This document shows positions 48,334 to 59,100 of a stretch of 64,000 nt of DNA, piece by piece. Where the stretch lies: contig CAJFCJ010000036.1 of NCBI GenBank assembly GCA_904063045.1, positions 124,001 through 188,000 on the forward strand, in the 5' to 3' direction. The first letter of the stretch is position 1, and each line of letters starts with the position of its first letter. Origin of the DNA: Dimorphilus gyrociliatus (Eukaryota; Annelida; Polychaeta; Dinophilidae). The notes under the pieces are model-generated. The model was not told where the DNA came from and ran no database searches. It saw only the letters and a list, made by a program, of their open reading frames with translations. The position numbers and the translations under genes are program-made.

Positions 48334-49233
48334 TTATTCGAATGTATATGCGATATCATCTGCTGATTTCATTGAATTTGACCATTTAAATGAATATATT
48401 TTACCATGAAAATCCTTTCCACCACAGTAACCGAGGCATGTTCCTAATTTCAAATCACGAACTACAAAATTATTTGTGTTGGGTATATTAAGAAAGCCAT
48501 AATTAACGCCATTCAAGTAGTAGTAAAGCTTCCGTGTGCTACTTTCATACACAAAAGCATAATAATCAAAAGGGTCTTCATTTAGAGGTTTTAATACAAG
48601 TCCATTCTTTACTAGTTCAGTATTTAAAAGAATTAAACCCTTTCCCTGCAAGGAAAATTTAGGTGCGCTATGACTATCCCTATACAGATATATCTCCTGG
48701 GTGCTTGCATAACTAACAGGTAACATATATTTAAACACAACTTCTATTGAAAAATCCCCAGTGTAACTGCCAAAATCATTATCATGAAGAACCTATATAT
48801 GAAAATGAAACATTTTCAAGTTAATTAGATTTGATTCTTTTTCTTTCTTAACGAAAATATGCTATCTATATGCTAAACTATTATTATTGAATAAGTTAAA
48901 AAACAACAAACTTTCAAATAATTGCCATTCCCAAAGTAAATTGAACCATCTGCATTGAATTTTGCGCCAGAGCCAATAATAGTACCTTTTTTGTTCTTTC
49001 CACCAATGTCAAATAGTTCTGTGTTTGCTGATAAGTGTTCACTACCTGTTTTATCATACCAATCATATAATAGAACAGTGTGTGAATCTTTGAATAGGAA
49101 TTGTCTTCTTGATTCATCTGTTGAATCAAAAAAAGGAATAAAAATATATTTTCTTAATAAAATAGATTAAAAAATATTTACAAATATAAAAGTTGAGGAT
49201 AAAAAAAAGATAAAAATGCAACACTTTTCTCAT
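48334..49233 (-). CDS. Small secreted LamG/concanavalin-A-like protein
   Basis: Three exons. The first starts at 49233 with a signal peptide (MRKVLHFYLFFILNFYI) and ends at a GTAAAT donor in phase 1. The second (about 49129-48912) gives ESRRQFLFKDSHTVLLYDW and ends YFGNGNYLK. The third (about 48793-48334) continues VLHDNDFGSYTGDFSIEVVF and includes YYYLNGVNYGFLNI and LGYCGGKDFHGKIYSFKWS before the stop. The order (GNGNYL strand, GDFSIEVVF strand, a hairpin with a probe-like loop, GKIYSFKW strand) is that of a single LamG/jelly-roll domain of about 220 residues. All phases fit. Probably an extracellular carbohydrate- or protein-binding protein; nothing more specific can be said. Confidence 0.72.
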
Positions 49234-49599
49234 TGCTTTCAATTCCAGAATGCATATTTGCTAACCTGTTGCTCACCTTTGAATTATTAAAAAGAGCAAA
49301 AATATCACAATTACCAATAATCAATAGCTATATTCAGTTCTGAAACTCTAATATTCATTAAGAATGAATAGCTTTATCTATGAATTGATAGCTCCTTGTA
49401 AATGAATTATTTTATTATTCATGTTCTTCTTGTTTTTAAATAATCTCTAAAAATCTATAAATATCTAAATACAGGAAATTTATCAGCCTAATGCATGTGG
49501 TAAAAGTAAGTAGTATTATGTATGGAAAAAAAGTATTGATTTCCGTAAATGTCAACTAAACTGGTGGATCAAGAAAAGGGATAATTATTTAAGAATAAT
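49234..49599. other. 5' flank of the LamG-like gene
   Basis: AT-rich, no supportable gene; it should contain the promoter of the gene starting at 49233. Confidence 0.35.
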
Positions 49600-49862
49600 C
49601 TAATAAATATTTATGTAATATTGAAAAAATTAAGGAAATAACGATATTTATGAATATTATAAGCAAAATATTTTTTTGTGATTTTCATCAATTTTTTCTT
49701 TACTTGTCTCAGCTTCATAATTATTGGAACATTCATTTGACATCTGGTTTGGCATTTAAATACACAGCTTTCGAATAGATGTGTTTTTTGACATATAAAC
49801 ATAGGTAGAGTAATGGACTGGGGGCTGATAACATTTGATGGTATTTATGAAATATTAACTTA
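49600..49862. mobile_element. Internally deleted Tc1 derivative
   Basis: Bases 49610-49800 resemble the non-coding left part of the Tc1 element at about 50265-50430 (same order of AATATTGAAAAAA, the ATTATTAGCAAA-like run and TATTGGAACATT). The following TGGGGGCTGATAACATTTGA stretch matches transposase codons near 51063-51100. The material between is missing, so this is an internally deleted, non-autonomous relative. Confidence 0.65.
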
Positions 49863-49872
49863 AAACAGATAA

Positions 49873-50064
49873 TAATAAGGGGTCAAGGTTGATAAGGGGT
49901 CAAGTCACGCGGGATGACAGCTCGGATGATCACTGAATAGTGTCTGACAGACTTGTATAAGAACATCGATAAGTACGCTATGATCTGATAAATTGCTAAT
50001 TTGTGTGTTGATAAATGAATACAAAATACAAAAGGAAAAGATATTTTATTGACCCCTTATCAAG
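49873..50064. repeat. Small inverted-repeat element
   Basis: ATAAGGGGTCAAG occurs twice in direct orientation (about 49875-49904) and once inverted (TTGACCCCTTATC, about 50049-50061), bracketing about 145 bp. It looks like a MITE-type or palindromic repeat wedged between two Tc1-related pieces. No coding. Confidence 0.5.
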
Positions 50065-50128
50065 ACATAAACAAACACTGTTTCATGAATCAAGGTTCAT
50101 GAAACGCCAATCTCGAATCACCCTCACA

Positions 50129-51800
50129 TATATAAAGTGGACGACATGTATATATGGACACAGTAAATTTTGATAGGCCAATTTTTAATTAATGGTTAAA
50201 ATTGTTTGTCCTCTGCAAATTAGTATTTTTTGTCTAAATTTATATAGAAAAAGAGTTAAATTGACATAATATTGAAAAAAATTTAAGAAAATGATAATAT
50301 TTTGTGAAGATTATTAGCAAATATTTTTAATAATTTTCATAAGTTTTTTCTTTATTTGGCTGCGTGACATGTTTATTGGAACATTGAGTAGACATCCAGT
50401 TTGACATTCAAATAAACATCTCAAACAAAAAATTTTTCAACTTTTTTCCTGTTTTAAGTTAAGTTAATTAGTTATTGAATATTCAAAATTACTGTACATA
50501 ATTTATATTGTATTTTTTTAATTATGGTTTGGAGTCAAGATATAAGGGATTTGGTAATCAAGAAATATAGTGAAATAGGCAAATTAAGGGCAACAGCAAG
50601 AGTTTTAGGAATGGCACCATCATCAATTAGTAACATACTAAAGTATAAGAAGCCAGAACAAGACAATAGGGGAGGTCTAAAGAAGCTTTCTGACAGAGAG
50701 ATAGTGAGGATGAAAAGAATTTTAAAGAAACTGAAAGATAACAAGCAAAGAGTGACAGCAGCAAAGATATTAAAAGAATTAGAAGTAGATGTAAGCATAA
50801 GAACAATACAGAGGGAGCTGAAAAGACAAAATTTCAAATATAAAAGAGTCAGACAAAGAACTGATCTCACCTCCAAAGACTGTAAATGCAGAAAAGCATA
50901 CTGCCTCAAAGTTATTAGTGAAAATCTAGACTGGTCTAGGGTTATTTTTACTGATAAGGCTAGGTTTTCGCTAAGTGGACCTGACAATTTTAGGACTTGG
51001 ACCAGTAATAGTGAAAAGGACTTCAGGGTCACAAAAAATATGGGGAGAGGTGGAGTATTGGTGTGGGGGTTGATAACCTCTGACGGCATATTTGAAGTCT
51101 GAAGGATAAGGAGCAAGCTGAATGCTGAAAACTATAGCTCCTTCATTGCGGAAGATGTTCTGCCTGTCATAGAAGAAATTGAGGCAAAAATGGGCAGGCA
51201 GTACATCTTCCAGCAAGACAATGCTGGCTGTCACACTGCAAGAAAAACAAAAAGGGCCTTTAAAAGCCATAATATCAAGCCCATTGATTGGCCAGCAAGG
51301 AGCTCTGATCTAAGTCCAATAGAGAACATATGGCATCTGACCAAGACAATGGTCTATGATGGTCCACAGTTTGAGACAGAGGATGAACTGTGGGAAAAGA
51401 TTAAGAAATGCTCCTATGAGGTTATCAACAGAAATCCACTCTTGTTGCCAGGCTTATATGGGGGAATGGGCTGTAGAAAAAGCAAATGTATAGAAAGAGA
51501 GGGTGGGCACATACAAAAGTAGACCAAAAATTTAACTATTGAACATTGTTCCAATAAACATGTCGCATGGCCAAATAAGAAAAAAAAATCAGAAAACTAT
51601 GGTAATTTCTATAAAAAAAAATATGTAAAAACGTAACTAACTGCTGTTTTAAAGAAATTTATATAAAATTGCAAGTTTAACCTATTATTAAACACTAAAA
51701 AAAATAAAAAAAATAATCTTTTTTCATCACAAAAAAGATTTTTAATATTTGGCCTATAAAAATTTGAGGTGTTCCAACACACCTGTTGTCCACTTTATAT
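50129..51800 (+). mobile_element. Tc1/mariner-superfamily transposon, nearly complete
   Basis: About 1.67 kb bounded by imperfect terminal inverted repeats of about 60 bp: the left end (ATATAAAGTGGAC, then GGACAC and ATAGGCCAA) matches the reverse complement of the right end at 51741-51800. TA dinucleotides at both edges fit the TA target preference of the superfamily. It contains one transposase gene on the plus strand with a single in-frame stop. Confidence 0.9.
50524..51522 (+). pseudogene. Tc1 transposase (DD34E) with one in-frame stop
   Basis: An open frame of 332 codons interrupted only by TGA at 51100-51102. The N-terminus has paired helix-turn-helix DNA-binding motifs (ATARVLGMAPSSISNIL; AKILKELEVDVSIRTIQREL). 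The catalytic triad is visible: Asp in VIFTDKARF, Asp in IFQQDNAGCH, and Glu in LSPIENIW, with 34 residues between the second and third, which is the Tc1 DD34E signature. Length is normal for the family. The element moves by cut and paste at TA sites; the stop makes this copy non-autonomous unless read through. Confidence 0.92.
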
Positions 51801-51879
51801 TTTCATTTTGGTAATTTTGTCTGTAATAGATGTATATGTTTGAAATTTTCATATTTCCAACCAAATTATTGGACACATA

Positions 51880-52742
51880 TCAAAATATATAAATATATTT
51901 GGCTTTTTTGTAAGATGGAAATTCAATTATATCAGTTACAAAGAACTCTTTATAAGAATCCCACAAATCTTGGGAAAAAGTTGTTCTTTTCCCACCTGCA
52001 AGTAGCAACTTTGATGTAAGTAATATTTGTATCTTTTAAAAATACAAGTAAAAATGATGAATTAACTTGAAAAGAAAAGTTGGAAGAAAGAGAAAATGAA
52101 TGTTTTTAAAAAACCTTGTTTCTCTGGTAAATCTAAAATCACTCTTTTAATTTCAAGAACATTTTTCAAATCAATTCCTATATAATTTATTGTTTTGCAG
52201 ATTCCGCCAGTCTCAATATAGGTGGAAAAGAATCCATCACTCAGTATAGAGATAGAGCTTGGCCTTAATTCACTTCCATAAAAAACTTCAGTATTTTCTA
52301 AAGCAAACAGTTGATTGTCTAGAAAATTTTGAAGTTTTAATTGAAAATTAAAGACAAGAATTTGAAGTTTCTACCAGTTTCTTTTAATAAATTTCCTCTT
52401 ATTTTAATATCTGTTATAGTCATGTAACTATCTTGAGTTTTCTGGAATCTGACAAACTGTCCCAGACAGTTGCATGCTTTACAAATATAACTGCTGTCCT
52501 CATGAAGAGTATACTGACTAACTTGACCAGTAAAATTAAGATATAGAGATTTATTGTCCAAGGGAGTCATTGAATTGCTAACAAAAACTTGAAAATTTCT
52601 CAAATGATCTGTATTTTATTTAGTCGTTTCAAAGATTTATAGATTTTTCTTTTCTATATCAAAGACTTACTAGAAATTCTGAAATTTCATAGTTACTCTG
52701 TAGGTCAATTAGTAAATATCCATTTACTATATTCTACTAGTA
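51880..52742 (-). CDS. F-type-lectin/discoidin-like gene, partial
   Basis: Four exon-like segments in order: about 52738-52670 (GYLLIDLQSNYEISEFL), about 52605-52370 (RNFQVFVSNSMTPLD, ICKACNCLGQFVRF, MTITDIKIRG), about 52330-52120 (FALENTEVFYGS, ISILSDGFFSTYIETGG, YIGIDLKNVLEIKRVILDL) and about 51995-51880 (DIIEFPSYKKAKYIYIF, stop). They form about one and a half fucolectin/F5-8C-like modules like those of the gene at 43140-46180. I find no signal peptide or start exon, and the 3' end lies only about 80 bp from a Tc1 insertion, so the gene may be truncated. Confidence 0.55.
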
Positions 52743-53867
52743 ACAAAACACTGACATTGTTCAATAATGATAAAATTTAAAAGTATTAAAAAATAGAATT
52801 TTTCCAAAACAATCATTATTTTCTCAAAAAATGATTATTCCCTCTTCACTGGAACACTGTTTCTCAATAAATAACGTTCAACTACTGATTTTTATGAAGA
52901 TATTTGTCAACTTGTTATCGAATAGTTTAAATAAAGTAGTAGCAACTATTATAAGTGTTATAGTAAAAAAGAATGAGCTAATTGCCATTTATGAATATTA
53001 TTAGCCCTTGTTTTTGCCAAACCTTTTTGAATACCCCTAACCCTCCTGAGAACATATCAACAGTTATCTTATTCCTCCTAACCATTTCCCAGGCTGAAAT
53101 CTAACTTTCAAATATTTCATTTATGGCCGTTTTCGACTGCGAAAACTAATAAAGGGAAACATAAATTGTGAGAGTTTTGCTTTGCAAAGCTTTTTGTTGT
53201 TTGACAAAAATCTCATCAATAAGTTTTCTTTGTCAATTAATATTAGAAGTTGATTCTAAGAAAAGTAGCGGTACTCGCTTTTGAATTATTAGATCTTGCT
53301 AATTGGCTCATAAAATATCGACAATTTCCTATTCAATTCGCTACTTAGCTGCAATCATTAAATTACTTTACAGTAATTCATTAGAGGTTAGAAACTAGAG
53401 ACAAGTCGAATATATTTGAGATAAAAAAAAGATTTGTCACAATTTAAATGCCAAATGCCAACAGTTTTATGATTTTATACTAACTCTAATCGAGCTCTAG
53501 AACCCGCGATAAGTTTTTCTTTGTTTCTTAGCTTGGGCCAAGCTAATTACAAAAAAGTTTGTTTTTTGTTCTGAATCAGTGAAAACGTCATGATCTCTAT
53601 CTACAGGAAATATTGTAAATTATGCATATAGTTAGAACAAACTGAATTGCAAAATATTTACTTAACAACCATAGAGTATTTGAATGAGCCTATGACTTAA
53701 AGCTTACAGAACATTTCTAAACGGGTAGTATGACTATGAAAGAGTATATCACTATCAAATGAATAATATGATTTATGTAATATGTTTTTTATATTTAAAT
53801 ATTTTGAATGTGTAATGAAAAGATGTTCATCTTTCAGTATAAAAAATAAAAAGAAGAATGAAACTCT
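52743..53867. other. Intergenic region without a supportable gene
   Basis: AT-rich, stops in all frames. It could hide the 5' exon of the partial lectin-like gene at 51880-52742 or further 3' exons of the gene ending at 53868; neither is supported. Confidence 0.35.
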
Positions 53868-55560
53868 TTACCAACCTTTTAATGTTATTTGAATAAAATT
53901 TAGGATATTAGGAACATCATTTTTTATTGATAGCTTTGTTATTTCTAAAGAAATCGATGTTTGTAAACTTCCTAGTAAATTGCTGCCATAAACTTTTCCA
54001 GAGCCAAATTTTATTTTATTATTATTGAATTCAATCCAATATTCATTCCAAGAACTGCAACTTATTAGCGAAACTTCTTCGCTAAATTCAACTTCATCTA
54101 AAGTTGGATGAATGACAGTGATCATTGATATTCCACTATCATTACCTCCATCATCAAGAGTTAATATAAATTTTTTAGTAGTGTTACTCATAAAATTAAT
54201 AATTAGTGATGAACAGTCGTAAGATGAACCAGAATCAAAACCCTTGACCTTGAAATTCATTGCTTCTATTTTACCTTGAAGATATTCTGGTAAATGATAA
54301 TCTACATCATTAACACTTTGAATACTGTAGATATTTTCATCAGTTTCTGAAAAGGTTTCAAAGTTGAAAAATGAAGGTAAAGAAAAAGAAATTTATATTT
54401 ATTTTTACGTTTTGCAAAAACTTTAAAATAATTCAATCCATTTGAATTGTGATAATAAACATCTGTGATAACAACTTTGATACTAGATTCAATAGTTTGA
54501 GCATGATCATAGTTGAAATATTGATAGGCACTAGTTTGTGGTAAATTATTCTTCGTATCTATAAAACCTGAACTCCATTCTAAACGCATTCCTTTTATAT
54601 AAGCGTTAGTTGTTGAATAACTGTAGATTGAGTGAAAAATTATTGTAGGATATTTTATCAGAAAGCTGGCGGAGATTTTGTCCAACAATTCATTAAGACG
54701 ATATCTCTTAGGACAAAATCTCCAGATATATAATCTATTCACATATTAGCATAAGCATATATAACTGGCTGTGCAGGATATCCAAAAACTATATTAATAT
54801 ATTGTTCTAAACAATTTTGGGGTAAACCGCAATATGGTGTCCAATGTAGTGCAAAATATCTATCTAAGGCATTAGTACATGGTTTTGCAGCTTGTGAACT
54901 GGACGACGAACACGTAGCTCCAACATTTAAATCTGCTATATTAATATATTTCTCTTCTTCAATATCACTAGGATCTAAAAATTACATTTTAGTAGAACTA
55001 TAAGTATTAATTTAATGAAGATAATAAATAGAAAACGCCATATTACCATCACTGTACGCCATTATAAATACTGAATTGAAACCAGAATCTACTGAGGTAC
55101 TATCGCAGTTTATTGCCGTAAATTTCATACTAGAAATATCATTTCCAAGTCCTTCTTCGAGTAATAAACAAGTTGTTATTGATTTTAATTTGTATTCTTT
55201 TTCATTTATATTATTTCCATATTTTATCTTAACTTCTTTCAAAGGTCTATCAGGTTCTATAATTCTTTGGATAATACAGACTTCAACTACATCGTATGAG
55301 CTTTTAAAATGTACTGTCATTGATTTACCATTACAAGCAGTTGTACTGCAAGATGAAGCCCAATCGTCGTTTTTAAACCAGAGTGGTGTTAAAGCATTTT
55401 CACATTCAAAATTCAATATATAATGAGAATGGCGTTCGGAAGTTGCTGTACAAGAAGCTCCATTAACAGCCGACGCAACATTTACATATTTCTTGTTTGT
55501 TTGAATGGAAAAGTGAAATATTCCAAAAAATAACATCAAAACTATATAAAATGGTTTCAT
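53868..55560 (-). CDS. Secreted discoidin-like/FAMeT-like protein 1
   Basis: Exons 55560-55047 (signal peptide MKPFYIVLMLFFGIFHFSIQ, then the first module with GASCTATS, FECENAL, CNGKSMTVHF and VVEVCIIQR), 54974-54743 (second module, VGATCSS, PCTNALDRYF), 54665 to about 54415 (MRLEWSSGFID and IKVVITDVYY), and about 54352-53868. The last has a farnesoic-acid-O-methyltransferase-like domain: FKVKGFDSGSSYDC, then WNEYWIEFNNNKIKFGSG, the strand-turn phrase of that fold. Phases agree across every junction I checked. The modules with paired cysteines look like galactose-binding/discoidin relatives. Despite its name this fold occurs widely in invertebrate extracellular lectin-type proteins and is not evidence of methyl transfer. 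The last codons may be a splice site rather than the true stop. Confidence 0.72.
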
Positions 55561-56346
55561 TTTGTAGTTAAGGTCTAGTTAAAGGATAGAATAAGAATAA
55601 TCTTAATAAAGAATTATTTTATTTATTCCACGAATAATATTAATTATTAATTATTACTTAAACATCTACTCTAAAAGAGAAGAAGTTCTTGAATATATAT
55701 TTAATAATTCACTATGGTGACAATACAAAAAGTCTTTCCAAGATATTATACTCTTCCATTGATCTCTCTTTGTAATTTTCAGTAAATTCTTCTAATGTAT
55801 TCAATCAATAGAATTGGTAAATAAATATCCTAAAGAAGAACAAGAATATCCATTGTCTATCCATTGATTTAATGTTCTAAAACAGCAAAAACTATAATTT
55901 TTCTAATTGATATCTACGCATGATAAATTGATAAATTTAGAGGAAAAAAAATAAAGAACCTTTTTAAGCCAATATTCTTATTGACAAATAGAATTCAGTT
56001 GTTCACTTTTTTATATTTATTTATACAATTGACGTTTAAAGAAAATTCATTTTCTATAGGCCTATAGAAAAAAATGGCCACTTGAACAGACAGTTTTCTA
56101 AGCTAGATATCAGGAAGTTTACAAATTCTTTTAGAGAAGAGAAGAAAAATTTTTTATTTGATTCTTTTTTAAATGATTTCATTTAGATCTTTCAAAAATT
56201 GAAATAGTTTGTAATGTGTATTGTGTCAGTGTATTGATGATTCTTTGTTGTAAAATACTCTAAAATTTTTAAGTACAAAATCAGATTACACAGAAGATAT
56301 ACTGTTTGTAGATATGTTTATAATGACTAAGCCAGAACTTTTAGCA
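55561..56346. other. Intergenic region between the two FAMeT-like genes
   Basis: AT-rich, no supportable gene; it contains the promoter side of the gene starting at 55560. A TAGGCCTA palindrome is at 56057-56064. Confidence 0.4.
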
Positions 56347-58499
56347 TTAATGACTTATATGACAAACTTTTACTTTATTAAAAAGTACATCTTCCAAGAC
56401 TATCTTATAGTAAAATTTTCTTATTGTCTCCGTAATTCCACTGCACGAAAATCTATATCTTTGATAAGAGTTATCACTCGTAAACGATTCTTTGAGTATA
56501 CAAGGACCATTGGGCTCTGCTTCTTTCAGATTCTCATAAAATAAGTTAACCATTAATTGATTTTTGTCATCTTTATCAAAATATAAAGTAATTTCTGGAT
56601 TGATATCTTCTGAATTGAAAGTTAAATTTCCCAACCTCCAACTTTCAATAACAGTTGATTTCTTTGATAAAACAAAACAGGTGGAATATAACTTATCATA
56701 AAGATATTCAGTGTAGTATTCTTCAGTGCATAGTCCGTTTTCTGTTACTCTCACAACTTTTCCCTCTGAATAGGAATAGAAAATTTGAATATTATTCAAA
56801 TAGAAATTATTATTTACCTAAATCGTTGACACGCAATAAATGATGATAGGATGTTTGAAAATTCCTAATTAAGAATTTATCAGTTGGCCCATGTGATACA
56901 ATTGGAGCAATAATTCTAGTATTTCTATTGTATATTAATCCTTTGCCAAGTTTAACTGTACCATCAAGAGTAGTTATCCAAAAATCATTCCATTGTCCAC
57001 AAGTAACATACTCTTGCAGTTTATCTTTAAAATAGACAGATGGTGATAGTTTTTCCAAATAACTTTCAACAGTATTGGATAGAACCATCTTAAATGATTT
57101 TTTGTTATTACGATAGAAGTTAAAAACAATTCCTCCACAAACATTTGAAGCAGTTTGACTGCCATATACACTGAATGTCATTGCTTGGAAATTGTTTTGA
57201 ATGTAAGGTGGAATTGTATATTGCATATGATCTTTTGTATGAATATCATAGTGTCTATCTTCTATATCTTTTAGAAATAAAAAATGTTGGCTAAAAAAAG
57301 AACAGTATTGAAAATAAACAAATATACAAAACCTTTAACAAACACCTGAACTAGGGACAAACCAATATTTCGAGTTGTAGATATCTCAACTACTTCAAGA
57401 TATACTTTAGTTTCAATAAAATTTTTAGAATACTTGAAACATTTTTGAAATATGTTTAAATTCAATTCAACTATTTCCATTAAACCTGAACTCCATTTAA
57501 CTTTCAATTTTGAAATAAATTGTAATCTAAAATGAACAATCATTGAAAAAATGAGTAATTTATTATGATTAAATAAATTCTGTTTAATTAACCTATTTGC
57601 TAGGCAAAAAATACTGGGAACACCATATACGCTGAATGAAACTTCCATGTGTTTTCCAATACAAGCCTGACCTGTGCATTTCGCAGCCCATTCATTTAAA
57701 CTTTGAAAAGCTCCATTTATAAAATCTAATGCGTATTGGCATTCATAAGAAGAGGAGTATACTGAGTTAGCCGTACAAGTTGCTCCTGTTCTTACATTAG
57801 CTATGTCTGTATAGTAATTACTATTTTCTACTTTTTCTCTTATACCTGAAAGTATGATTATTATAAAAGTGATGAGTTTTAATTGTTTTTGTTATGCTTT
57901 TCACAATACACAAAGTACAAACCATCTTCGTAAGCAAAAATCATAATTGAAGAAAATCCAACATCAGCGGTTACTTTTGTTTGGACAGGTATAAAAGTCA
58001 TACTTTTAACATTTTCTCCAAAAGTATATCTTGCTAAAAAGCATTCTACGTCTTTGTTTGTCGCATCAAGATTAAATTTATATTGATTTTTAGCATTAGA
58101 AGCAGTATTATAAATTACAGTCACTTCTTTAGCTTTATGGCTAATTGCCATAAAAGCATGCGATATGCAATATTCAACAATATCATAGACCTTCTGAAAT
58201 ACTATATTAACTTTATGATTGTTACAACGCCCATTACACTCAGTTAGATATGATTGCATGTTGATCCAATTAGGAGAAAGCATGCTTTTACAGTTGAAAT
58301 TATAATTCCTAATAATTACTTTTGTGGAGTCGGCAGAACAAGTTGAATTCCACGAAATATCAGCAACATTTATTAAAACTTTGCCTTTCAAAAAGGGAAA
58401 ATCAAAAATACAAAAAAAAGTTTCAAAAAGGAAATACTTACTTTCAACTTTTACTTGTAAAATTACAAGAAAACAAATAATATTCCTGTTTGCAATCAT
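56347..58499 (-). CDS. Secreted discoidin-like/FAMeT-like protein 2
   Basis: Tandem paralogue of the gene at 53868-55560. The start at 58499 gives a short signal peptide (MIANRNIICFLVILQVKVES) with a GTAAGT donor. The second exon carries INVADISWNSTCSADS and CNGRCNNHKVNIVF and ends FAYEDG. The next has TGATCTANS and CTGQACIGKHMEVSF. Then a segment with VKWSSGLMEIVEL, and an exon with the FAMeT-like phrase QWNDFWITTLDGTVKLGKG (about 57226-56815). A final exon (about 56775-56347) adds a domain I do not recognise, with several cysteines, to the stop. The first gene lacks an obvious counterpart of that last domain. Intron positions match between the pair, so they arose by tandem duplication. Binding function unknown. 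Confidence 0.7.
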
Positions 58500-59100
58500 C
58501 CCTCTCTGTTTATTGAGTTATGTTTCTTTTACCTTCTATTCAACAAATATACATACTCTACTTATACTTAATAAAAGCAAATTCCAAATCTTTTAAAGTT
58601 TAAAATTTTAATATTTAATAAAAATTCTCTAAAACAACTGATATATAACTAATTAAGAAATTTTAATAGATTATTTATGGAATTTTAGAAATAAGTCTTT
58701 CTTTGTCTCTCTCTCTCTCTCTCTCTTCACTACGGCTTTCAATTAATACACAAGCAGATATGAATGGTTTATTTTGCATGTTGACTCAACAGATAAATTA
58801 TTGAATGATTTTTCCACAACATGCATTATAAACATCATCACGGAGAAAGGTTTTATAAATAATACTGGCGTTTTGTGATTGAATATAATAGAATTTACAA
58901 TTACAATCTGATCTCCATAGGACTATATCAGAGTTATAAATAAGCGTTAATACTGCAAAATGGATTGTCAATCGGCCGGTTAGGGTTAAGAAGAAAAATC
59001 TTTGACGTTTCTATGGATTTGACCAAGTTAGATGTCTCTTCCATTTCATTCCGGAATTTTTTCTACTATAGTTGTCTGATTTTGAATTTATCCATTTATT
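58500..59100. other. Intergenic region with CT microsatellite
   Basis: No supportable gene. A (CT)n run lies at about 58707-58727. The interval holds the promoter of the gene starting at 58499 and the 3' flank of the LRR-NACHT gene. Confidence 0.45.

Noticed and set aside
50535-51270. Long minus-strand frames over the transposon
   Set aside because: They are antisense shadows of the transposase frame; no motif and no splice logic.
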